64,000 bases of DNA from Desulfosporosinus sp. FKB. Its GTDB lineage: Bacteria > Bacillota > Desulfitobacteriia > Desulfitobacteriales > Desulfitobacteriaceae. Of this stretch, positions 53,140-61,378 are shown one piece after another. Where the stretch lies: positions 1-64,000 of the forward strand of contig NZ_NADJ01000036.1 of assembly GCF_002196705.1 (NCBI RefSeq), in the 5' to 3' direction. The position numbers and the translations under genes are program-made. Within the stretch, counting starts at the first letter, position 1. Every line of letters begins with the position of its first letter. The notes under the pieces were generated by a model. The model was not told the DNA's origin and made no database searches. It worked only from the letters and a program-made list of their open reading frames with translations.

Positions 53140-53907
53140 CTAAAATTTCAGAGCGGAGCGCACAGATTTAACGTATGTTCGACTAACCGGTACTTGTGAT
53201 TTTTCCGGATCTGACATAATTAAATTGTAAGTCCCATTGAACCAAGGCACAATTTCCCGAACCATTTCTTTGTTTACTAAGTAACTCTTATGCGTTTGCA
53301 ATAAACCCAATTTTACTTCCAGTTCACTCAAACTATAACCTGTTTTATAAGTGGCCGTATCTGTCTTTACTAAAACACGTCGATCCTCCGCCCAGGCATA
53401 AATAATCTTACTAGCTTCCAAAAGTATAATCCGTTCATTTTCTTCTACCGGAAGTTTCGCCTGACCTGAAGGTTTCTCCAGAAGGTTCAAGATTCGATCA
53501 AGTTTATCCTTTTCAACCCTATCGGAATCTCCGGCCTTTTCCAAGAAGCTGCGCAGGCGCTCAAGGGTATTTTGCAAACGCTCATCGCTAAAGGGTTTAA
53601 GAATATAGTCAATAGCATTAACCTCAAAAGCTTCCAGCGCGTGTTGATCAAAGGCCGTGGCAAAGACAAACAGAGGAACGCCATTCGGTGCCATCGCAAT
53701 CAGCAGTTCCCGTGCTACAGCCAAACCGGATAAATCTGGCATCTGTATATCCAAAAAAACAACGTCAGGATGCATTTTGGGAATTAACTCCAAAGCCTCT
53801 CGCCCGTTTCGAGCCATCCCCACAATAGAAACATCTTCCTCCTGTTCGAGCAGATACCTTAGTTCATCCCGGGATAAAGCCTCATCATCAACAATAAACG
53901 CCCGCAT
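53140..53907 (-). CDS. LytTR-family response regulator
   Basis: 255 aa from ATG 53907 (MRAFIVDDEALSRDEL), with GAGGAG upstream; a longer start at 53928 is less fitting. Receiver domain with phospho-acceptor Asp53 (FLDIQMPD), Lys in ILKPF, a charged linker, and a LytTR DNA-binding domain (IIYAWAEDRRVLVKTDTATYKTGYSLSELE...VSRTYVKSVRSAL). It lies 17 bases after its kinase and upstream of cstA, its likely target. Confidence 0.9.
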   Translation of the reverse strand: MRAFIVDDEALSRDELRYLLEQEEDVSIVGMARNGREALELIPKMHPDVVFLDIQMPDLSGLAVARELLIAMAPNGVPLFVFATAFDQHALEAFEVNAIDYILKPFSDERLQNTLERLRSFLEKAGDSDRVEKDKLDRILNLLEKPSGQAKLPVEENERIILLEASKIIYAWAEDRRVLVKTDTATYKTGYSLSELEVKLGLLQTHKSYLVNKEMVREIVPWFNGTYNLIMSDPEKSQVPVSRTYVKSVRSALKF

Positions 53908-53924
53908 TATTTTCTCCTCACCTT

Positions 53925-55601
53925 TCAACTGGGAATACTAAACAAAATCCGTGTTCCCTTCCCTTGTTCACTTTCTATTAAAAGGCCAGAACCATAGAGA
54001 TATTTTAATCGATCGTTCACATTGCTCAGCCCCAGTCCCATTCCCTGACTGGAAGTGCCCTTCTTATGATAGATTTCTTCAAGCCTTTCCGCTTCAATTC
54101 CCACTCCATCGTCACTAATAACAACCTGTAAAGCATTATCCTTAACCCAGCAGCTAATATCTACGGTACCACCTTCAACCTTTGGATAAATTCCATGCTT
54201 AATTGCATTTTCGACAAGCGGCTGTAATGTTAAAGCCGGTAATTGCCAATCTTCCGCCTCTGATTGTATGTTTTCTACAACACTTAAGCTATCGCCAAAT
54301 CGCGCCTGTTCAATACTCAGGTAAGCCCGAATATGCTCAAGTTCTTGCCGTAGAGTTACAAATTTGTCTCCGCGTTGAATATTCTTTCGAAAAAATTCGC
54401 CCAATTGTATCAGCAGCTTTCTTGCCTTTTCGCCATCCGTCCGTACAAGAGCAACAATTGTATTTAAGGCATTAAAGAGGAAGTGAGGGTTAATCTGGGC
54501 CTGGAGTGCTTTAAGCTCAGCTTTGCTGACTAATTTCGCCTGCTCCTCCAGGACTGCCAATTCCAATTGAGTGGAAAACAAACCCGCCAATCCTTGAGCC
54601 AGCTGAATCTCAACACTACCAATGCCACGTGCACGGTCCTGATAGAGTTTTAAGGAACCACTCACTTCTCCACGGCTGAATAAAGGGACAATTACTGCAG
54701 AACGTAAAGTACAGTCCTTATTTGGGCAGCCGATTTGCTCCTTGTCCAAAGCCAACTTCATTTCGCCGGCATTCAAAGCCTCTTTGGTAGCCTCAGTCAT
54801 TATCGGAGTACCAACCAAATGATGAGCACAACCATTTCCCACGTGAGCTAAAATTACCTCTTTGTTCGTCAGCGCCACTGCTTCGACTTCCACACGGTCA
54901 AATATTATCTGAGCAACCTGCTTGGCTGTATCCTCGTCTAAACCTTTACTTAAAATAGGCAAGGTAATTTTGGCGATTTCCAAAGCCTTTTGCGCTTGTA
55001 ATGCTCCGGCTCGTTCTTCTTCCTCAAGAGAATTCCGGGCTATGACAACAAAAATCGCAATTCCTACAGAATTCATGATAATCATAGGCAATCCTATAGC
55101 ACTGACTAAATCCCAGGCTGCCGAAAAAGGACGCGCAATTGCCAGGATAATTAACATTTGCAGTGTTTCAGCCAGTACTCCAATGCTAAGTCCGAACTTC
55201 CAGGAAAAATCTTTGGAACTTCTTTTTCGAGAGTACCAGGCCGCAGCACAGGCCTCTGCTACTGTTGCTAAACCGCAGGCAAACGCTGTAAATCCTCCAA
55301 TTAAGTAACGGTGAAGCCCTGCTATGATTCCTGCTCCAATCCCGACAACCGGCCCTCCGATTAAAGCCCCGACCACAACACCAACAACCCGTGAATTTGC
55401 CAGGGCGCCCTTGATTGAAACTCCAGTATATGTACCCATAATTCCGATGGCACTAAAAACTGAAATTAATAAGAGCTTTTCCCATAGATTGTTTTTTAAT
55501 TTCATGGCTTTTTTGAAGACCCGCGTCTTACTCAAAAGAAATGAAATAGTTACAATGACACTGATATTCTGAGCCAATTTCAAAAAAAGCTGCAGAAGCA
55601 T
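53925..55601 (-). CDS. LytS/BtsS-type sensor histidine kinase
   Basis: 558 aa. In order: five- to six-helix 5TMR-LYT membrane domain (GVSIKGALANSRVVGVVVGALIGGPVVGIGAG, a hallmark), a GAF-like domain with several Cys (GNGCAH, IGCPNKDCTL), then His kinase domain with LQAQINPHFLFNALNTIVAL (phospho-His in NPHFLFN) and the ATPase fold (NAIKHG, SDDGVGI, GMGLGLSNV). Kinases of this kind sense pyruvate or related signals in other bacteria. The Cys cluster could bind metal or sense redox state. Confidence 0.92.
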   Translation of the reverse strand: MLLQLFLKLAQNISVIVTISFLLSKTRVFKKAMKLKNNLWEKLLLISVFSAIGIMGTYTGVSIKGALANSRVVGVVVGALIGGPVVGIGAGIIAGLHRYLIGGFTAFACGLATVAEACAAAWYSRKRSSKDFSWKFGLSIGVLAETLQMLIILAIARPFSAAWDLVSAIGLPMIIMNSVGIAIFVVIARNSLEEEERAGALQAQKALEIAKITLPILSKGLDEDTAKQVAQIIFDRVEVEAVALTNKEVILAHVGNGCAHHLVGTPIMTEATKEALNAGEMKLALDKEQIGCPNKDCTLRSAVIVPLFSRGEVSGSLKLYQDRARGIGSVEIQLAQGLAGLFSTQLELAVLEEQAKLVSKAELKALQAQINPHFLFNALNTIVALVRTDGEKARKLLIQLGEFFRKNIQRGDKFVTLRQELEHIRAYLSIEQARFGDSLSVVENIQSEAEDWQLPALTLQPLVENAIKHGIYPKVEGGTVDISCWVKDNALQVVISDDGVGIEAERLEEIYHKKGTSSQGMGLGLSNVNDRLKYLYGSGLLIESEQGKGTRILFSIPS

Positions 55602-55758
55602 TTTAATTCCACCTCAGTAAAAATAGCGCCTAGAATTTTACATGTTATGCTCCATTGATAAGATTCCGACACGATCAACTTTAAATATAAGTATAGAGCA
55701 ACTATTCCCTAGTGTCTAATGTATACGGCAAGAACTATTAGAGCTGTGAAATCTAACA

Positions 55759-55788
55759 AGCCCCTTATCCCGATAAAGGACAAGAGGC
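55759..55788 (-). terminator. Terminator-like hairpin upstream of the LytS gene
   Basis: On the minus strand AGCCTCTTGTCC pairs, with two wobbles, to GGATAAGGGGCT around TTTATCG. TTGTT follows. It could end the small gene at 56111 or attenuate lytS. Confidence 0.5.
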
Positions 55789-55806
55789 TAATTCCTGAAG
55801 AAGAAT

Positions 55807-55837
55807 ACTCCCAGCACCATTGGTGGGAGTATTTAAG
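55807..55837 (+). repeat. Right-end-like hairpin repeat (possible IS605 relic)
   Basis: ACTCCCAGCACC and GGTGGGAGT form a stem, followed by ATTTAAG. This is the same order (ACTCCCA stem, then TTAAG) as in the TnpB-tail remnants at 4033 and 15337, but without a convincing protein tail. Confidence 0.4.
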
Positions 55838-55953
55838 TAAAAAATAGTTCCAGTAACATTTAATAGTCTCTCCGGCTTTTTATTAATTATGCAGCGGAGT
55901 AAGAAGCAAATCATCTAAACTCCAACTTATGCTATTTCTGCGAACCATTTTTG

Positions 55954-56010
55954 ACGAAAAAAGAACTCCCATCCTTACCGATGGAAGTCGAAGAGGAAAA
56001 TTTAAGGTGC
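55954..56010 (+). mobile_element. Possible fourth tnpB 3'-end remnant
   Basis: One frame reads KKELPSLPMEVEEENLR, similar in pattern to REPLPLEVEVLR of copy 2. The DNA has ACTCCCATC/GATGGAAGT and then TTTAAGG. Divergence is greater than among copies 1-3, so it may come from a related element. Confidence 0.4.
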
Positions 56011-56110
56011 AAAAGTATGGTAAAAGGTGTTACACAAAGATTATCATTGCCATCTTATTTTGTCCATAGATAAACCGTATGTTATCGATAAAAATTTGTT
56101 ATATAAAAAC

Positions 56111-56350
56111 TTAATTTGCTGCTTCTCTTTCTAACTTATTGCCACTTTTCGGGGACATAAGTGATTCCAGATACATTTTCAGAAATTGAAATTCACCTAA
56201 TCCAAGACTGGCAGCAGTAGTTTCGAAATCCGTATTTAAATCATCCTCTTTCAACTCGATAAGAGTAAGAAGCAACTCTTCGATTTCTCTCATTGCTTTA
56301 TAGATTTCCTCTTTTATTAATTCTTCTACAAACTTTTCTTTGTTTGACAT
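56111..56350 (-). CDS. Small acidic helical protein of unknown function
   Basis: 79 aa from ATG 56350 (MSNKEKFVEELIKEE), with GGAGA 9 bases upstream. It is rich in Glu, Lys and Leu and should form one or two amphipathic helices (EIYKAMREIEELLLTLIELKEDD). I do not recognise a family. It stands alone, with repeat-rich DNA downstream. Confidence 0.6.
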   Translation of the reverse strand: MSNKEKFVEELIKEEIYKAMREIEELLLTLIELKEDDLNTDFETTAASLGLGEFQFLKMYLESLMSPKSGNKLEREAAN

Positions 56351-56386
56351 AAATTTAATCTCCAAATTTTTATTTAACCTGGGCAT

Positions 56387-56657
56387 ATCAACTATTGTGA
56401 GTATAATCCTATACTAATTGAAACATATCGTTTTGATCTTAACAAATTGTGATGTTTATGTGGTCACACTATTAAGAACTCTTGAAGAATCCATACTTAA
56501 AAGGCCCCAGAAGTTCGATATGCTCTCCATGGGGTCAACATACCAGTTTAAACTTTGCTGGAACCTTTCGTCTATTCCGCGACGTTCATAGCATTTTATT
56601 TGTCCAAATATCTATTCTATTCTTCAGAGGTTAGCTAAAAAAACCAGTTTGATTTAA
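56387..56657. other. Intergenic region without recognisable features
   Basis: I see no gene, RNA or strong hairpin here. A short match (TTGAAGAATC) to sequence near 15290 is too small to interpret. Confidence 0.4.
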
Positions 56658-56840
56658 TTAATATAATAATTCAAGGTCAACCATGCGCTTTACGCACTCA
56701 TAAAATCTCTTATTTTTCTCTTCGATATCCAATTCGATACGTTTATTGTTTTTGACTATTACCTCTGCTATAACTTCGGCATTCATTACTTTACCGTCTA
56801 ACAGCTTTTCAATTTCTTCTGCTGATAAACCCAAACTCAT
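56658..56840 (-). CDS. Small protein of unknown function
   Basis: 60 aa with a strong GGGGGG ribosome site 5 bases before ATG. The sequence is helical and charged (LSAEEIEKLLDGKV...IELDIEEKNKRFYECVKRMVDLELLY). The strong ribosome site and the mid-protein charge pattern support translation. Family not recognised. Confidence 0.6.
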   Translation of the reverse strand: MSLGLSAEEIEKLLDGKVMNAEVIAEVIVKNNKRIELDIEEKNKRFYECVKRMVDLELLY

Positions 56841-57088
56841 ATTATCCCCCCTTTATTGTTCTATTCTCTAGTGAAGATAATATTACCTTTGGTACTAGTA
56901 TGAGGGTTTTTAATTATCACCGTATCTACCCAATTAGCTAAATCTTAAGCATGTTTGTAACCATGACGTGATGGTTCTGATGGTTCGCGCTTTGTAATAG
57001 ATCACCGAAAATTGGCAAATCAAATCAAGGTTTAGAAATTTAGTAATTGCAAAAACTAATTCAAATTCGACTTAAAGGAGTGCAAAAC
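56841..57088. other. Intergenic region without recognisable features
   Basis: AT-rich; presumably holds the promoters for the two divergent small genes on either side. No hairpin or repeat stands out. Confidence 0.4.
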
Positions 57089-57175
57089 ATGACTACGCTT
57101 GATCAAGGTAATCCGCCATCTTCTCCCCAAAAAAGCAATCCAACTCCTCAGATTAAACCACCGCAACCGAAATAA
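57089..57175 (+). CDS. Proline-rich 28-residue peptide
   Basis: ATG with AAAGGAG 8 bases upstream, 28 codons, TAA, then a terminator hairpin 36 bases later. The peptide is MTTLDQGNPPSSPQKSNPTP followed by QIKPPQPK: eight Pro, no membrane segment. The good ribosome site and own terminator suggest a real short gene, not a chance frame. Function unknown. Confidence 0.5.
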   Translation: MTTLDQGNPPSSPQKSNPTPQIKPPQPK

Positions 57176-57211
57176 GTATCAATGAATGATAATTAATCAC
57201 ATCAAAAAGTT

Positions 57212-57246
57212 AAGGTTATCTTCAATTTTTACTTGAAGATAACCTT
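57212..57246 (+). terminator. Terminator after the proline-rich small gene
   Basis: AAGGTTATCTTCAA and TTGAAGATAACCTT, 14-nt perfect arms, loop TTTTTAC. A TTTTT run follows 8 bases later, so termination may be imperfect. Confidence 0.7.
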
Positions 57247-57357
57247 ACTATCCCTTTTTATGCAAATTTTTTCGTTTATTCTTTTACCAATAGATTAATC
57301 TATCTTTGGATTAAGAATCATCAACCCAATAGCATCCATTATTAGATGGTCTATTCT

Positions 57358-57669
57358 TTATTGATCAGAATTCTGGGCATTAAAGTTATCTGCCTTCTGC
57401 TCACCCATGGCAGCTTGTTGTGCTTGTTGTTCATACTCCTGAGCTTTTTGCCAATCTTGCTGACTATTTGTAGTATTCATCATAGTTTGGTTCCCATATA
57501 CTTGCTGATTCATGTTCCCAAACTGACTTTGTTGATTATTCCGATCACTTGAATTCTGAGCATTAAAGTTTCTGGCCTTTTGCTCTCCCAAAGCAGCTTC
57601 TTGTGCCTTTTGCTCAAATTCTTGAGCCCTGTTCATATTTTGTTGTCCTGAAGCAGAGTTATTATCCAT
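57358..57669 (-). CDS. Gln/Asn-rich protein with internal duplication (SASP-like composition)
   Basis: 103 aa, GGAGGGG 8 bases before ATG. Two copies of one unit: RAQEFEQKAQEAALGEQKAR then NFNAQNSS, and KAQEYEQQAQQAAMGEQKAD then NFNAQNSD, joined by a Gln/Asn/Met linker. No Cys or Trp-rich core; Trp occurs once. The duplicated Gln/Asn-rich layout resembles gamma-type small acid-soluble spore proteins, but it lacks their exact repeat, so this is only a suggestion. Confidence 0.6.
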   Translation of the reverse strand: MDNNSASGQQNMNRAQEFEQKAQEAALGEQKARNFNAQNSSDRNNQQSQFGNMNQQVYGNQTMMNTTNSQQDWQKAQEYEQQAQQAAMGEQKADNFNAQNSDQ

Positions 57670-57890
57670 TGTTGTAACCCCTCCATCTAAGATTTTAGAT
57701 TTCCAATCGCTATTATCTCCTAACTTTTCGGATTTATGTTAAGTCTTTCAGCAATAGAATGATCTTCTTGAAAAAACCCTTTAATGAATTTCCTATTTGG
57801 CATAAAGATCATAAAGCAAGTGAATTTATGGCCCGTTGATCGCCAAGTTCAAATGGATATTCAAAACGCTAATACAGTCTTAAATTTATC
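57670..57890. other. Intergenic region between the Q/N-rich gene and the liv terminator
   Basis: No gene or structure noticed. It should contain the promoter for the Gln/Asn-rich gene. Confidence 0.4.
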
Positions 57891-57891
57891 A

Positions 57892-57937
57892 TAAAAAAAT
57901 ATTTAACGGGATTCCATAAGGAATCCCGTTAAATATT
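57892..57937 (-). terminator. Strong terminator of the liv operon
   Basis: An 18-bp perfect stem: AATATTTAACGGGATTCC (57898-57915), loop ATAA, and its complement to 57937. The minus strand then has TTTTTT. It lies about 80 bases past livF. Confidence 0.93.
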
Positions 57938-58014
57938 ATAACCCCATTTATTATACAAGCCGAAGGCTAGATGAGAAAGCCCTGAGAGCTGTATTGCAAT
58001 CACTTAGGCCTTAT

Positions 58015-58719
58015 TTATCCCCCTAGATAAGCTTTACGAACATCTTCACTTGCAGCCAAATCCTGAGCTTGTCCGCCCAAAGCGATCTTACCCGTCTCCA
58101 AAACATAAGCGCGGTGGGCAATCGACAAGGCCATATGTGCATTCTGCTCCACTAATAAAATAGTAGTGCCTTGGGCATTAATTTCCTGGATGATCGTAAA
58201 AATTTGCTTAACTAAAATAGGAGCAAGTCCCATAGATGGTTCATCGAGCAACAGCAACTGCGGCCTGGACATCAAGGCTCTGCCCATAGCAAGCATTTGC
58301 TGCTCTCCGCCAGACAGGGTTCCTGCGACTTGGCTTTTACGCTCCTTTAGACGTGGAAAAAGTTCAAAAGCTCTCTCCACATCTTGCTTGATGCCGCTTT
58401 TATCTTTGCGCAGATAAGCACCCATATCAAGGTTTTCCGAAACAGTCATGTTGGCAAAAATTCGTCGGCCCTCAGGAACTTGGGAAATACCTTTGGCCAC
58501 AATTTTCTGTGGTGGAATCTTGGATAGATCTTCACCATTAAAACTCATTTTTCCTTGTTTCGGGCGCAGCAAGCCAGAAATTGTTTTTAGGGAAGTACTC
58601 TTTCCTGCTCCATTGGATCCGATCAACGTGACAATTTCCCCTTGGTTTACCTGGAGGGAGATCCCCTTTAAAGCGTGAATGGCTCCATAATAAACATGGA
58701 CATCTTCAAGCACTAACAT
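58015..58719 (-). CDS. livF: Branched-chain amino acid ABC transporter ATPase LivF
   Basis: 234 aa. Walker A GSNGAGKST, signature LSGGEQQ, Walker B LLLLDEPSMGL, switch LVEQNAHMAL. DEPSMGLAPILVKQIF is typical of LivF. Start overlaps the livG stop by one base (TAATG). Last gene of the Liv operon. Confidence 0.94.
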   Translation of the reverse strand: MLVLEDVHVYYGAIHALKGISLQVNQGEIVTLIGSNGAGKSTSLKTISGLLRPKQGKMSFNGEDLSKIPPQKIVAKGISQVPEGRRIFANMTVSENLDMGAYLRKDKSGIKQDVERAFELFPRLKERKSQVAGTLSGGEQQMLAMGRALMSRPQLLLLDEPSMGLAPILVKQIFTIIQEINAQGTTILLVEQNAHMALSIAHRAYVLETGKIALGGQAQDLAASEDVRKAYLGG

Positions 58720-59480
58720 TAGATGGCCTCCTCTCCCAGGTAAGCTTCAATGACTTTCGGATTGGACTTAATCTCATCCGGACCGCCCTGAGCAATGATT
58801 GTTCCATAGTCTAGAACATAAATCCGTTCACAGACTCCCATGACTAATGACATATCGTGTTCAATCAGTAAAATAGTAAGCTTAAAGGTATCGCGGATCC
58901 AACGGATGAGTTCCATTAATTCATGTGTTTCTTGAGGATTCATACCGGCCGCCGGTTCATCGAGAAGCAAAAGCTTAGGTTCCGCAGCCAACGCTCTTGC
59001 TATCTCTAGCCTTCGTTGTTCACCGTAAGGGAGGTTTTTGGCAACCTCTCTTGCTTTGCCCTCGAGACGAAAGACCTTCAACAGTTCCAAGGCCTTTTTC
59101 TCCATCTCAGCCTCCCCTTTAAAATAACTGGGTAACCGAAGGATTGCTCCTAACGAGCTGTACTTGGCGTGTTGATGGTATGCGATCTTTACATTGTCTA
59201 TAACATTTAAATCAGCAAACAGGCGAATATTCTGAAACGTACGGGCTATCCCTCTGTGAGTTACCTGATATGGCTTAAGACCATCGATCTTGCGTTCCCG
59301 AAACAAGATTTCCCCTTCCGTGGGTTCATAAACTCCCGTGATTAAATTAAATACGGTTGTTTTCCCTGCACCGTTAGGCCCAATCAGACCAATTAGCTCG
59401 CCGTCCTTAATGTCAATATTTAGATTTGAAACGGCTTTAAGCCCGCCAAAGGATTTGGAGAGATTTCCGATTTTAAGCAA
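58719..59480 (-). CDS. livG: Branched-chain amino acid ABC transporter ATPase LivG
   Basis: 253 aa. Walker A GPNGAGKTT, the LivG insert RTFQNIRLFADLNVIDNV, signature LPYGEQRRLE in place of LSGGQ (normal for LivG), Walker B LLLLDEPAAGMNPQE and switch LIEHDMSLVM. Its start overlaps livM by 8 bases. Confidence 0.94.
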   Translation of the reverse strand: MLKIGNLSKSFGGLKAVSNLNIDIKDGELIGLIGPNGAGKTTVFNLITGVYEPTEGEILFRERKIDGLKPYQVTHRGIARTFQNIRLFADLNVIDNVKIAYHQHAKYSSLGAILRLPSYFKGEAEMEKKALELLKVFRLEGKAREVAKNLPYGEQRRLEIARALAAEPKLLLLDEPAAGMNPQETHELMELIRWIRDTFKLTILLIEHDMSLVMGVCERIYVLDYGTIIAQGGPDEIKSNPKVIEAYLGEEAI

Positions 59481-60423
59481 CGTTTCTCTCCCCCTTCTTC
59501 TCCAAGAAATTCAGATTGAACTCCTTTGTCCCCATTAAACCCGAAGGCCGGAATAACATCATTATGATTAGAAGAAGCGCTGTAATAACCATCCGCAGCG
59601 ATGGGATCCCTGACAAAGCCACATTTAAAACTGTCATAATTAATGCACCTAGAATGCTGCCTGTCATGCTGCCTAACCCTCCAAGCACAACCATAACCAG
59701 AATGTTGAATGACGTTAGGAAGTTGAAGGTCGTAGGTTGAATGAAATACATATAATTCGAGTAGATACCACCAGCAACACCGGCGAAAAAAGCACCCAAA
59801 GTAAAGGCTAGAACTTTGTATTTTGTTGTATTAACCCCCATTGCTTCTGCAGCAATCTCATTCTCGCGCACGGAGATACATGCCCGCCCATGAGTGGAAT
59901 TAACAAAGTTGTGGATTACGACCAAACTAATGATTGTTACCCAAAAAGCCCATGACCAATTGATGTGGCGGCCGACTTGCATACCAGCCGCTCCACCAAA
60001 GTAGTCAATATTTTGGAAGATAATCATGACGATCTGGCCCAATCCAAGTGTGGCAATCGCCAAATAATCTCCTCGCAGACGCAACGTTGGCAAACCAACA
60101 ATGAAACCGGCCACTGCTGCTACAATACCGCCTACGAGTAAAGACAGAAATAAAGGGCCATGGAATTTGACACTTACAATCCCGGCTAAGTAGGCTCCGA
60201 TAGCCATGAAGCCCGCATGACCGATGGAAAACTGCCCGGTAATTCCGTTAATTAAATTCAGGCTTGCTGCTAAAATCACATAGACACAGACCTGAATCAG
60301 GGTAGAAGTATAGAGGGGAGGTAAAATGTCGGTGACGATCAAGCCCTGAATGACAGCGTACATAACAATAACAAGGAACAACGTCAAAGCATTTTTTCGG
60401 TTCAGAATACTCACTCTTTTCAC
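59473..60423 (-). CDS. livM: Branched-chain amino acid ABC transporter permease LivM
   Basis: 316 aa, starting at GTG right after the livH stop, with GGGAGAAAG upstream. About nine helices. Family segments: ASLNLINGITGQFSIGHAGFMAIGAYLAG and LPTLRLRGDYLAIATLGLGQI, and the coupling loop RENEIAAEAMGVNTTKYKVLAF. Forms the channel with LivH. Confidence 0.94.
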   Translation of the reverse strand: MKRVSILNRKNALTLFLVIVMYAVIQGLIVTDILPPLYTSTLIQVCVYVILAASLNLINGITGQFSIGHAGFMAIGAYLAGIVSVKFHGPLFLSLLVGGIVAAVAGFIVGLPTLRLRGDYLAIATLGLGQIVMIIFQNIDYFGGAAGMQVGRHINWSWAFWVTIISLVVIHNFVNSTHGRACISVRENEIAAEAMGVNTTKYKVLAFTLGAFFAGVAGGIYSNYMYFIQPTTFNFLTSFNILVMVVLGGLGSMTGSILGALIMTVLNVALSGIPSLRMVITALLLIIMMLFRPSGLMGTKEFNLNFLEKKGERNVA

Positions 60424-61311
60424 CTACACTTTCTCCCGAAGATTTTTCCCAAAGAGCCCGCTTGGCTTGATAATCAGAACAAGAATCAAGATTAAGAACG
60501 CCACGGCATCACGCCAGGTCGAAGCTCCAAAACCACTGACGAGAGACTCTGTAATGCCCAGAACCAGCCCTCCGACCATCGCCCCGGGGATAATCCCGAT
60601 CCCTCCCAAAACAGCCGCAACAAAAGCTTTCAACCCCGGAGTGATACCCATCAATGGGTCAATAGAGTTGAAATAAATTCCGTACAGAACACCTGCTGCA
60701 GCTGCCAGGGCTGAACCAATAGCAAATGTAGCAGAAATCGTTGTATTTACATTTACTCCCATCAAGAGAGCAGCTTCCATATCAAATGAGGAAGCACGCA
60801 TAGCTTTGCCAATCTTCGTATATTGAACCGTGAAGTGAAGTAAGAGCATGAGTACAAGAGCGGTCACCAGCATGACAATGTCCCCGAACTTAAAAATAAT
60901 TCCCCCAATATTATACATAGTTTCAGGAAAAACGTTGGGGTAGGTGCGCATTTGCGCCCCAACAACCAGCATGCCGCCGTATTCAAGAAACAAAGAAACG
61001 CCAATAGCAGTTATAAGAGCAGCAATACGGGTTGCATTGCGCAAAGGCTTATACGCTGTCCGTTCAATGATAATTCCGGCGATCGCTGCCACGATCATAG
61101 CAAATAGGATAGCTGGAAAAAAGGGAAAGTGGAATACTGTGATTGCAATCCAACCCATGTAAGCGCCAACCATCATGACGTCGCCATGGGCGAAATTAAT
61201 GAGCTTAACGATTCCGTAAACCATGGTGTACCCTAAAGCAATTAAGGCATAAATGCTTCCGAGTGACAGTCCATACACGAGCTGTTGCAGAAGCTCTGTG
61301 ATGCTGTGCAT
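60424..61311 (-). CDS. livH: Branched-chain amino acid ABC transporter permease LivH
   Basis: 295 aa, eight or so helices. Conserved parts: GLSLGSIYALIALGYTMVYGIVKLINFAHGD and MRASSFDMEAALLMGVNVN (coupling loop). GGAGG precedes ATG. It follows the binding-protein gene with a 67-base gap, which lacks a clear terminator. Confidence 0.94.
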   Translation of the reverse strand: MHSITELLQQLVYGLSLGSIYALIALGYTMVYGIVKLINFAHGDVMMVGAYMGWIAITVFHFPFFPAILFAMIVAAIAGIIIERTAYKPLRNATRIAALITAIGVSLFLEYGGMLVVGAQMRTYPNVFPETMYNIGGIIFKFGDIVMLVTALVLMLLLHFTVQYTKIGKAMRASSFDMEAALLMGVNVNTTISATFAIGSALAAAAGVLYGIYFNSIDPLMGITPGLKAFVAAVLGGIGIIPGAMVGGLVLGITESLVSGFGASTWRDAVAFLILILVLIIKPSGLFGKNLREKV

Positions 61312-61378
61312 AATGTTCCTCCTACTGTCAGTTTAAAAATTAAAAGAAGGGGGATTGCCCCCCTCCTCCCTACGAGGC

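Larger units (their letters stand above)
55602..56110. other. Repeat-rich intergenic region
   Basis: No complete gene. It holds a minus-strand terminator-like hairpin (55759-55788) and two right-end-like hairpins (55807-55837 and 55963-56010) that belong to the TnpB-tail repeat set. Confidence 0.55.

Noticed and set aside
55741-55840. Second T-box leader upstream of the LytS gene (GGAATTAGCCTCTTGTCC resembles a T-box terminator)
   Set aside because: There is no T-box sequence of the TGGGTGG-x-ACCGCG type and no Stem I; only a terminator-like stem remains.
56460-56520. Possible insertion-sequence end sharing TTGAAGAATC with sequence near 15290
   Set aside because: The match is about 10-17 bases with gaps and has no terminal inverted repeat.
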